Of a stretch of 64,000 bases of DNA, positions 48,484 to 60,600 are shown piece after piece; the stretch's first letter is position 1; every line of letters starts with the position of its first letter. Below the pieces are notes generated by a model that saw only the letters and a list, made by a program, of their open reading frames with translations, ran no database searches and had not been told where the DNA came from. The translations under genes and the position numbers were made by a program. The DNA is from Siphlonurus alternatus (taxonomy: Eukaryota; Arthropoda; Insecta; Ephemeroptera; Siphlonuridae): assembly GCA_949825025.1 (NCBI GenBank), contig OX463778.1, positions 52,640,364 to 52,704,363 on the forward strand, read 5' to 3'.

Positions 48484-49454
48484 TATTATATATATATAAT
48501 TCATCATTTTATATAGCAATTAATTATTAAACCAAATTATTACTTTAACTATTTTCAAAAATGTGCTAAAATACATTTAATTTACACCATTTAAAATTAT
48601 TAGTTTTTCATTGGACATGGTACAAAAATAAAAACAACTTTGTGTGTAACATATTTTATAAACAATAATCGCGTACATGTAATGCACCAGCAGCAGGTAT
48701 CTGGTCTGCAGGGATTCCCCGACACTGCAGCAGATTCCCGGATGTCACGAGCGTCACAACATGGAGCTCCATTATCACGGACGCTGAGGGCACGTAGCTC
48801 ACTCCCGCACACTTTTACTAATATAAGTTTTTACTATATAAGTGGTTTTGTACTTGACACAAATTATCATATGGAACATGCGGTGCTATATTTTTAATAA
48901 AAATTAAATTACTGGGAAAATTTATTGGTGAGACATATATAGTCATGCATGTAGAATATAATTAATATTAATTCTACATATCGATATATATTTTCAGCTA
49001 GTCTATAAATCTAATTCATAAAATGTTCGGAGGCTATAAACAAACTATAAAAAGATCATTTTTATCTGAGCTCAGTGTTATATAAATAATTTAATAAACT
49101 TCCAGATATTATATATATAAAAAAAAATAATGAGAGTATATTATATCTATGTTTTTAAGAAGCATAATTATAATAAGCCTACCTTTTATTAAACAAAAAA
49201 ATATTATTCTATTACAAGGCCTATGTAACAAGAAAAATGCCGTTAAAAAATACTTTGTATATTTATATATATAGTTGTAATAATTATATAGAATATCATT
49301 ATTTTAGAGTTATTTTCAACTTATTTGTACGTAATAAATTGTATGTATGTCTATAATAAGTTTGTATTTTACTAATATTTATAATTGTTTGTTTTTACAG
49401 CTAAATCCAAATTGTTTGATTTTTTAGTATGCAATTAAGTCACAATTAATGAGT
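48484..49454. other. Intergenic DNA with a kappaB-containing GC island
   Basis: No gene recognised. The only GC-rich part is 48,670-48,810. Confidence 0.45.
48711..48720. promoter_or_regulatory. NF-kappaB/Dorsal site GGGATTCCCC
   Basis: A perfect site in a GC-rich island, followed by GACACTGC and 15 bp later by a half-site AGATTCCCGG. It is the last exact kappaB core in the window. Confidence 0.5.
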
Positions 49455-49550
49455 AACAGGCCACTATCCGTTCCCTACCTTATCCCTACCCAGTACCCCG
49501 CCGCGAGCTGTAGGCTCTTAGGGGTGTATCCTTGTAAAAAAAAAAAAAAA
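49455..49550 (+). mobile_element. 3' end of the 5S-derived SINE
   Basis: CCGCCGCGAGCTGTAGGCTC followed by TTAGGGGTGTA matches the 3' end of the SINE at 11,041 and is followed by a poly(A) run. 5'-truncated. Confidence 0.65.
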
Positions 49551-49574
49551 AATGTATCAACTATCAACTGATAT

Positions 49575-49937
49575 TTAAGGTAGAGATAATACGCCCAATG
49601 TTAATAAAAATCCCATTCATGAAAATTATGAAAAAAAAAAAATAGAATATTCTCCTTTACATACCTTATCAGTAGGTACAATATCACGTATACAAAAACA
49701 AGCTAGTTTTCGAGTTATTAATTTTTAAAGTTTACTAATATTACATGGAGAAATGGAATTTCTATGTTAAATTAGTCAACTTTAAAAATTAATAACTCGA
49801 AAACTAGCTCGTTTTTGTATACGTGATATTTTACCTACTGATAAGGTATGTAAAGGAGAACATTCTAAGTTTTTTTCATAATTTTTCATGAATGGGATTT
49901 TTATTAACATTGGGCGTGTTATCTCTATATACCTTAA
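49575..49937. mobile_element. TTAA-flanked foldback MITE, second interior
   Basis: Begins TTAAGGTAGAGATAA and ends in the inverse, bounded by TTAA, like the element at 18,307. Its arms are different (CCCAATGTTAATAAAAATCC, AACTCGAAAACTAGCTCG). It shares only the terminal motif with that family. Confidence 0.85.
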
Positions 49938-50312
49938 TGTAAAATTAATAAATAGATTATGCGGTTGATGTTTACATTGCAATTTAAGCTATATATTTAA
50001 ATGTCATTATATGAATTATAATTAATTGAAAAGTTTCAAAATAGATGCCATGTCTATAGCAGTGGGTATATAATATAATAACAGTCTATAATATATATAC
50101 CTACTTAATTATAAAATATATAATATGCATTGCAAATTGTATGCAACCTCTGCTTGCAAAAGCATGTTTATGAAGTTTTTATAAAATTAATATCTATTAT
50201 TAATTTATTATACATACCAAATTAATTAAAATATTATAAAACATATGGCATATATATATAGTTTCAATTGCATTTATTTTGCTGATATTGATTAAATGAA
50301 TTTAATATATAT

Positions 50313-50348
<36 letters not shown>

Positions 50349-51969
50349 TATATAAATATACCTTACCTCTGCTAACAAATTTTTTCACTAAGTATATAAA
50401 TATACATAATTATATTCACATCACGCGCGCGTATAATTAAGAAATGCGCAAATTTTAATGCAAACAATTAAAACGTCATATTTTACATTATAATTACATA
50501 TAATAAAATATACAGTGTATGTAAAATTTCTGAGATTTAAAAATATAAAAAAAAAAAATCATTGCATATATTAAATTTAATTGTAGCAGTCTTCAATATT
50601 CTCAAAAATAAATAATCTAAAAATAATTATTTGCTTAAATTTCCAACCTTGAAATAATGTTAAAAATTTTAATGTACCAGCATTGTAAAATATATATTTT
50701 ATTTATTTATTTTTTTTTACCTATATAGATAATATATTATTATATTATATTTTTAAACTGTCTTCTATAATGGGGAAATATCTGGGAGGGAAAAAGTCAC
50801 AAAATTTTATTTTATATTCTACTCCAATTCATCAAATACTTTTTTTGAAGTCCGTAGACAAGATGTTTCTCTATCAGATGACGTTTGTTTAATTAATTCC
50901 AATGTGCTTTTTCCGTCCAATGTGCTTTGTATGATACATACCGATGTTGGAAAAAGCACATTGGAATTAACTACAATTCATGCTAATATACCAATGGGAG
51001 TGAAATCATGAAAGTTAAACTGTCCATTAAAAAAAAGGGGGAAAAGTTGTAAATTTTATTCACCTAATCAATTATATCCCCTCCACTCGATCCCTTCCTT
51101 ATAGCTATAATCTAAACTCTACTGCATAAACTTTAAATCTAGTTAAATAGTATTTAATATTATTTTTAATTTAATATATTTAGAGGATTGAAATATATAT
51201 ATAAAAAAACTGTTACTTACAAAAATGATTTTGAACATTTTATTAATGTGATTCATGATACTAAATTTAGATGTAATTTCTAATTAACAATTTGAGCACA
51301 ACAGCATGTGTCAATGGGAGTGTAATTTTGGAAAAATTGTAGTTAACACTAAATAAATGCTGAAGTTAAACAACTAAAATCACACACATAATCTTTTCTT
51401 ATAACTTAATAGCTTGTGTGATGATACAAAAATTAACATTAAATATATTGAAAATGATTCATTAATGCTGGTGAATTAGATAATTTTTTCTTGTGTACAG
51501 CAAAAATAAAAATCGATGACAATATTACAAAACTACAGTATAGTAGTGGTAAATCAACCTGCAACAATCGACTCTATGTTACAGGTAACATTTGACTTGG
51601 TTGTTGTCGTGCTTGTAACATCTTCAATCTCTCCAGCCAAAGTAAATCCTAGCATTTCTGAAATGCTAAAAGAATATGACACATTGTAAAGGTTTTACAT
51701 TTGCGATAAAGACAAACGTTGCAGGCTGCGTAACTGGTCACTAATTCAAATTCTAACTCAATTCATTAATGCAAAAAAACTACAGGTATTTCTGCTCTCA
51801 CAATATACAGGTTATTTACAGTTAGATCATTACATCTGACATGTTGTTGCAGCAATTAATGAGGGAAATATAATAAAATTAATGACTTTTTAGTAAAAAT
51901 GATGAATGACAGTTAGATTAAAACAGTGGCTGACTGCCATTTGATGGAAAATTGTTACAAAATTACAAA
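49938..51969. other. AT-rich DNA, including the probable 3' UTR of the THAP gene
   Basis: Contains an AT microsatellite (about 50,318-50,346) and a perfect hairpin (50,893-50,970). The part just left of 51,970 is likely 3' untranslated sequence of the minus-strand gene, but its end is not defined. Confidence 0.4.
50893..50970. repeat. Perfect 22-bp inverted repeat hairpin
   Basis: TTAATTCCAATGTGCTTTTT... at 50,893-50,914 pairs exactly with 50,949-50,970 across a 34-nt loop. The loop holds a third partial copy, CCAATGTGCTTT. A small foldback remnant or, less likely, a small-RNA precursor. Confidence 0.5.
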
Positions 51970-54900
51970 TTATCTCTGGCTACAGTGAAACAAGCGATGT
52001 TTCAGATACAGTTGGTACTTTGAGAATATTTCGTAGCATCGTCGACACTCATGCCGCCCCTGCTCAAGGTGTCTGTGCCGCACGTGGGCGCGTATCTTCC
52101 CCTTCGAGTCGACTGCGTGGCCACACCAGTCACACAACAGCTGGCGCCTGCGACAAACGGCCTGCCTGCGCCGGAAAATAGCAGCCACGCGGCGCAGGGG
52201 TCGTCCCGTTTCTGCAACAAGTAATCTCTCGTTAATTATCTTTACATGGAGGAGACTAATAGAATTTATAATGCTCATTGGAAGAGGGTGGAAAATAATT
52301 AATAATTGCTTCATAAATAATGTGAAAAAAAAAAAAAAAAAATTGAATAACACTTTCGTTTCTGTGACACATTAAACAGAAAGGTAAAGGTAAGAATGTT
52401 GTGGAAGCTAACTTTTACATTGTTGAAGACATGTTTCCTCTCAGTGTTATTGTATTATGTATCGTTGCCTCACAATGTAAACACCCAGAGTTTTGCTGCA
52501 AATATAAACATAATGTACATGCAACAATAAGGTCCATAATTGCAACAAAACTCTTGGAGCACTCACAATCTGAGTTGACCAATCTTCAGATATGACGACA
52601 AAGAAAAAGAAATTTCCTCACCCGACTGTTTCGGTAGTTTCAGCTTTTTCATCTTCCTGCGGACAAAGAAAACGAACGTCAGGCTTGCAGCTTCATTCAA
52701 CAACGTAACAAGCAGAGAGCACCAAAGGCTTGTTCACATAATTTTTGTCTCTTTCAGGAATGTCAAGTCAGACTTTTTTTTATAACATTAGGACTTCATT
52801 ATTATTATTTTTTTTTTACTAATACACAAAATTTTATCTTTGTATCATCAAGTAGTACGCTAAACCAAGCTAGATTACAGTTGTATGAAATATGTAAAAA
52901 CTTACAGTATTCATTTTCTGAAGGAGGAGGGAAGTGGGGGAGGGAGAGAAAGAAATTCAAATATTCAGGAGTATTTTTCCGTGAAAAATAGAGCATGCTT
53001 AAACATGATGCCAACACCATCCTGCAGTGCTACAATTTATTCACCTTTTCCGTTTGACGATGCGATGCTGCGATTGAAGATGCATCATAAGGCGTTTTTC
53101 CTGCACGTAGCTTGCTTTGCAGTTGCCATAGGTACATTTAAAGTTCTTGTTTAAATGTTCCTTTAATTCATGGGTATTTAGCGCCACCTTGGAACTAAAA
53201 CTTTGATTGCAATGATTACAACTGAAAATTCCACATTTTTCCAAATGATTCTTTAACAAATACTTTTTCCGAAACTGTTTCTGACACATTTTACATTCAT
53301 AAACAGAAATTCGTGATTTGTCTTTGGGTCTTGGTGTTGGTTTTTTTCGAATTATTGGTGGATGTTCTGTTTGCAAATGAAAAGTTAAATATTCTTTGGC
53401 AACAAATTCTAATCCACACTCTTTGCACTTATGATTAGTAACGAAATGTTTGATGATTTCTAGATGGTGAAATTCTACTAAACAAAAAGGACAGATGTAC
53501 CAATCTTTTGTGTGAACTGAAGTTAAGTGACCCTGAAGACCGGTCATTGTATAAAAGGCCTCCAGACATTCAAAACATTTTAGTAAATGAGAGGTGACGG
53601 GAGGGCTAGCCGGCACAACATCCCTGGAATCAGGTTTAGGTTCTATTCTTTGAAATATGATGGGAGAACTTTTTGACAGTTCTTTCAGATTTTGTTTTCT
53701 GAATTGTTGTTTTCTGTTGTCTTCAACGGAATATTCTGAGAGCACAACTTGTAATGGAATGTTTTGTGAACACTCAGAACTAATGTAATCTGGCTCATTC
53801 GAGTTTATGACATTTTCAGTTTGTATTTCATTTTCTAAAGAGTTATTAATTTCATCAGTATGATAATTTGAATATAACACTGGAACCATTTGTTCAGTTG
53901 GTTGAAAATTTGTATCTGTATTTGCTGAATAATATTTAATCAAACCAAGAGATTCAGATGGAGGTAATTTATTCTCATATTGATTATTAATGTCGGGTTT
54001 TATCAAAACTTCTCCAGAATCACAAACAGGATAATATTCTAAAGTCGTGTAAGGTTGTGAGTTTTCTACTTCTGGGGCACTGCACTCCTCAAGTTCTTCC
54101 TTCACGGGACATGTAGAGACTTGTTCAATTCCTGCGAAGGTCAGGGTGTCTACGCCAAGGTCGAGGGTCTCACTCCTCAGCTCCTCTTCGTCCTGTGGTT
54201 CACTCTTGACCTGGACCTGCTGCTGCTCTGCTGGAAGGAAAACCTCCTCGAAGATTGGCATCTTGCCGTCTTGTATTGAGGCCTCGGTGCTTGTAGACGT
54301 AGCTTTGCATGAGCCTGAAATGTAAGAAGGTTTAATATTGGATAGGTACGGTATTAATTAAAGATAAAAATAAACATTAAACAATATAAGGATTTTCAAC
54401 CATCTAGTGATTTGGAGATGCTATATTAACAGATTTTATGACTATTTACAGCGTTGAAAGTTACTAAAAATTTGATGAATTTCACCCTAAGAAAAATGTT
54501 CTTGGCCAACCTTTATTTTTCTTGCTCTTCTTCGTCTTGTGTGAAGGTTTCACCCTGACAGAGCTGCCCTCTGGGGTCTGGGAAGGACACTTGGAAGATT
54601 CTGAGGGTCTCCGTAGGATGAGACGGTCCAGGGGGTGAAGACCGGTCACCTGCAAGCATTGTGATATTAGTCTTCAAAACAGCAGTCCCCAGCAGATATT
54701 TCGTAAACTAAATAGAGTATTAAACTTTAGTTCAATTCAGCATGTTGTCTGGTGCAAGCCTACACTTTGACAATAGAGTATGTATTGGTGAATGAGACTT
54801 TTCATGGTTATTACAAATAATATCTTTAACCACAAATTTTAAGTTAAGTCAATGTGCTAATCAGCAGAAAAAGTTAATGAAGTTGCTGCAAATAAAATTT

Positions 54901-57630
54901 CTTGTCACACTTAAATTTGGATGAATATAAATTTTCTAACATTTTAAAGTCATAAAAAAGGTTTATTTTATCAGCTGCTCACCCTCAGGCTGGTAGCGAC
55001 GGCTTCACAGCTGACTGCGTCCCACGCTGCGGTGGCCAGGTCCACCAGCTCCGCTCCGATCATCATCTGCCTGCGAGGAAAACGCTTGCAGAAGTTCCCC
55101 AGCACCGTCAAGAAAGAGGTGCGGAAATCACTGGACATAAAATTTAGTTTTAATTTAAAAATACATTTCTTAAAGTAAAAAAGTATATTATAATGTCATG
55201 TTGTTGTATCAGCTTCTCATTTGAATTTACAACAATGTAAAAATAAATGTAAAAATAAATAAATAAATAAATGGAAGGGACTGCTAGTGTGTTTAGAAAA
55301 TTTCCTTTATAAGCCACCGTGTTAGAAAATATAAAGATATGCTCAGTACCTTTGAAAGCCATTGAAAACATATATAACTCCCACATTTAGAGATCTTCCA
55401 ATATTAAAGAAAGAACTTCTTTTCATCTAAAACTTTGCTTTAATTAATGACAAAACAGAGATTTTGTGCTTTTCTTAAAAAAAGAAAAAATAAATAAATA
55501 AATAAATAAATAAAGCCTACTATGAAAGTCAGACAAAATAGATTATAAACTTCACACAATATGGGTGCAGATACAGAGGCCTTTCTTCCCTCAAAATTTT
55601 GGATATAAAGTACAGTACAAGTATAGTAAACTTTCAATTTTTGCGAGTCTGAAGGGACCTAAAAAAACATGACTTTATAAAATAGAACTTCATAAAATCA
55701 AATGTTTACTATGCCCACTTTTTTTACTTTTTTTAAAATACTGTTTTGTTGTTGCTGAGTAGTAGTTTTTGAACGATAATAATTTAAAATAATGTAAAGG
55801 TTATTTTATACTTACTCAAACACTTTATGTCCAAGAGGGTTCAAGTCCAAGCCCCCCACATGAGGTAGCAAATGAATTGTTATTTCTGACTCTTCAACTA
55901 TTTTCAACAACAATGGCCTGCACTCTCTGAGGTACTTCTCGGCATTGTTGTTTAAAACAAGCAGCACTCTTCCCTGTGGCTTGTGCTTGACAAAGTGTTC
56001 CAGCCACAGCATAAAGTATTTCGATTCCAACGAGTCCTCAGCTTTCTTGAATGATTCTGATTTTTCCTTCGTCTCGTTGATCACGCAGGTCGGGATTTTA
56101 AATCCCGCTGCGTTAACACAAGCCATGAACGTAGCTTTTTCATAGTTATACCACTCGTCTACTTTGTATTTCTTACTAACTATGACGTCTGTCATAGATT
56201 TACAAATTATGGGAACATTAAAAATATATTCATATAGGAAATAAATTCTTTCCAAACATTCAGGAGCATTCCAAACATACCAAACATTTTGGAATAATTT
56301 TGAGACAATGGATACGTAGCTTTGATAATGTTGTTCCAAAAGTTCACTGACATTTGTTGAGGAAGGTTCTACGTTTGGATTTTTCTCTGATTGAATTCGT
56401 GATGAAAACATGGGATTGCTATTGAGAAAAATATCAAACTTTAAATAAAAACTTTTGTCACAGAAAATTTGATACAACATTAAATCTTTTTCAATCTTTA
56501 CAAATGTTTTTAACACATGATACATGACATCTTTAGTTAGAGGAATTCCAGTGTCACAGTAGCACGAGGCAAGCGTATCAAACAATTTGAGCTGTCTTGG
56601 ATTCAATGACACTTGCTTTGAATTAAAAGTTCTGTGAGGTATCGACAGATTTTCTGCAGGAGAGCTCTTTGGAGTTGGTTCTTTACTTGAATGAATGACG
56701 TTTTGGAATTTGGTTTTTAATTCTTGACGGAAGTTTGAGTCTGTGAACAAACAACGGAAATTTAATATTTTGCAATAATTTCCACACCTAAAATTTTTTA
56801 CAAGATTAAAATTTAATATCATTATAATAATGTAAATATTTTTTAATTCATTCTTAAATTTAATGACTCCAGAATATTTTCTAACATTTTCATTTTGGGA
56901 TATTTTAATAAAAATCTAAGACTAGAATACGTACTGTATATGTCCTTTGTAATTTTATAAAAAAAAAAGGTAAAAACAATAAACTACAAAAATGCAACAA
57001 TACGAATAACATGGGCCAATTAAAAAATAACTGCTGTATGAAATTGAAGCATTTAATAGCATTTTATCTGAGCAAATGCATCTTAAAGTCCCGTCCAGAA
57101 TTGCTTCGCAAACGAAACGGAAAAGCTCTTGACCAATCAGATTTTTCCAAAATTTCCAATTACTTGATTAACAAAGTGAACGAAAATTATTTCTGATTCC
57201 AACAAATTCTGGACAGGGCTTAAGGTAGAGATAACGCCGATCAGCTGTTTGACGTAGGTCCCTTTGATTAACATGTAAACCTTAAAAAATTCACAAAAAT
57301 TCTGAAATTTTTTTGAGAGGCAGATATTAGTGCCTAAAAGCCATAGAACAAATTTCAAAACAATTTCAAACAATTTACAGTGTTAAGAAATACATGGACC
57401 ATAATTTCACTTCCGCATGCTAACTCGTGGCCTATAATTGCCACACGACGTGTCCTATACTAACCTCAACAAAAGTCTACTGTGATATTTTGATTGTAGA
57501 AAAAATGGATTGAATAAAAAAAAATTGAATTTTGAATTTTTTTAACGAGCAGATTTTTTTTTTTTTTTAATTAATTAATTCTTTTAATTTTCAACATAGG
57601 GCTTTCCCATGGAGAGACAAACTAAAAACA

Positions 57631-57670
<40 letters not shown>

Positions 57671-60600
57671 GGCTCATAAAATTGTTTTGAAACTTTTTTT
57701 TCATAGCTTTTAGGAACTAAAATCTGCCCCTCAAAAAAATTTCAGAATTCTTGTGAATTTGCTAAGGTTTACATTATTGTCACTAGTTTATTAATTATTT
57801 GATGGCAAAAAAAAAAATATATATAATATATATAAAATTTAGATCAGAACACAGAGAACAAAATGACTGTTCACTTTCTGAAGTAAAAAAAGAAATTATG
57901 CAGTCCAGTTTTTGAGATATTAATTTTTTTAGTTGAAAAATATGCTGATTTGACTTGATTTGAAAATGGCCGCCAGATTTCCAATGATATTCTCACTATT
58001 TATATCCTGAATATCTCAAAAACTAGACTGACTTTATTTTGTTTAATTTTTTTTTTTGAAAATTTATGTTATAATGTAAGGAAGATTTACTATAATTTTC
58101 ATAGTGATTCACCATCTCCTAAGACTAGTAACAATAATCCTTAATCAAAGGAACCTATGCCGAACAGGTAATCGACATTATCTCTACCTTTAAAAAAAAG
58201 AAAAAAAGAAAGGGGCAATAGTGAAAAAATCTGTAAGACAACAATTGTTGTTTAAAATACAACAATGAGCTAGGTGGCATTTCAAACAAGTAACAAACAA
58301 ACTGTTAAAAGATTTTAACTGTAACAGCTACTATAATTTATATATATATAAAAAAAAAATATTTTCATTTTCAAAGATAATCAATAGTAATCTTATATAA
58401 GAACAAGATTGTCATAAAACTAATAATTTGTGAAGCATAAAATGCAAAGACAAGTATGTACAAACTATTCATGTATGGATACAACAAATACTGGCTGGAA
58501 AATGGTAGCTCCAAAAGGAAATCGTTTTGAAAATCGTGGTGAACCAATTATTCCTCGAGCATGTTTACACACTACTGGTGCCAAATTTGATGGACTGACG
58601 GTTACTTTAAGAGATTATCCAGATTATGAAAATGAGATTGGAAAACGAACAAATCAAATAATTCCGAAACAAGGTATAAAATTGAATGAAGGAAAATTTC
58701 AAACAGAATCTGTTTATGTGCACGAGTTCAAGAAATACAGAGACGTGGACAGAAGAAAGTCGTACATTCAACGTCCTACAATCCACGCAGCATCAGGAAA
58801 GTTTGACGGCAAGTCGGTGACCAAGATAGATTTTCATGACTACAAAGACATCTCATCTGACAGAATGTATCCGACAATACCTCCTAGCAACCTGCACGCA
58901 AGTTGTGCCAAATTTGATGGATATTCAGTTTATGTTTTGGACTTTCAATGAAAAAAATAATGTAATTTTTATCCACCAATATATATTATTCTTTAATAAA
59001 ATCTTACAAATAAAACATTGTAATAATAAAAATGAATAACTTGTATGACACTGTTGCTGCAAATTTTACATTGAAAAGTCTATATTTTTATTGTAACTCC
59101 CTGTACAGTATCTTTTATTCTTCCATTAAATTAAAAAAATAAATTTATTATTTAAAAATTAAGCAAAGTTACGAAATTTTGAAAAATGTTGACACTTAAA
59201 GCAATATTATTAATAATGACGCTTATATTTTTTCAACCTAATTTTTTTATTTGAGGTAGATTCACATTTGAAAGAAAAAATACACATAAAGCCAAAATAT
59301 TACTAAATAATCATGTTTCCTGCACCTAATGGTGAGTACAAATGTCTCATGTTTTCTATTATAATATTTTCACCTGGTGCGATATCTCTTTGAGATTCCA
59401 TCGAGGTTGAGGGTGAAGAATTCTCTTCGCTCACGTTTTCCTCCTTGCATGAAATGGCCGAGAGCTCATCTATAAATAACATAAGTCATTATTTAACATT
59501 AAATTCTAGGAACTGATGAATAGTTTAGTACAAAATGTGATAAGAATTTTGCTAGCAGCTACACGGTCCTACACGGATACTCAAACATAGAGAATTCCTA
59601 CGTCAAGCTCTGCAAGCAATTTCGCAGCAACAACTATTAATTTATTTTGCTGCCATAAATTTTTTTAATTCATATTTGAGTAGAAACCTCTAATTTTTTA
59701 TCATAAAAACTTTTCAGATTTTTTCGAACCCTCTAAAGGTGGATTCACATGGCGATTTCCAGGCTGCGACGCGACGCGAATAATGCGCACTTGCTGTAAC
59801 ATCCATTGGCGGCCATATTGGGCGATTAAAAGAAAAAGAGCATCGTAATTAACGCGATTCCCAGCGAATTCGCTCGCCGCATAGGATTTCACAGCTTGTG
59901 TGACAAAATCACACATCTGAATCCGCCTTAACACCCTCAAAATCAGGGGCTGTGACGTCATAGTCATGCAACATCTTCCCTAAGTGTTAAATACCTGCAT
60001 GTCACTGCATCTTTTCCCCTTCAATTTGAGGGTTTAACAAATCTGAAAAAATTACTCGGTACCTATCTGTCTTCTATCCAAATTTTTAATAAAAAAAATT
60101 TCCCGCAGGTTGTCTGACGATTGCTTCTTCATTTTTACATAAGAGACAAACTGTTATAAGAACGTTGTCAGTCTAAATTAAACAGAGGACATATGCTGTG
60201 TTTGCTACTTCCACTTATGTCCTATAAACTCACCACAGTTGTTCACTTGACGTTCCTGAAATTGGAATCTGTGTGGTACAACGCCTTCTCGGAGCTTTCT
60301 TATGATATTTTCAGTTGGGCTGCACTTTCTGCTTTTTTTGAAGTCAGTGTTAATCTAGAAAAAATTTCATATTGTCAATAGGATTAAAATTAAAGCTGTT
60401 CATGAAATATCAGATCTTCCAACAGTATATTAATTATTAATGATGCTATAATTCGCGGCTAGAGTACCTGAAGTACAGTATGTACTTGACTACCGGTACT
60501 TGTAATTAAGGTATACACCGTACTCTGATAATAAAAAGTAGAGGTGTCCGTCCTGACTGAGGATTTCCACGATTCCCTCAGTCTCACATCAACGCACAGG

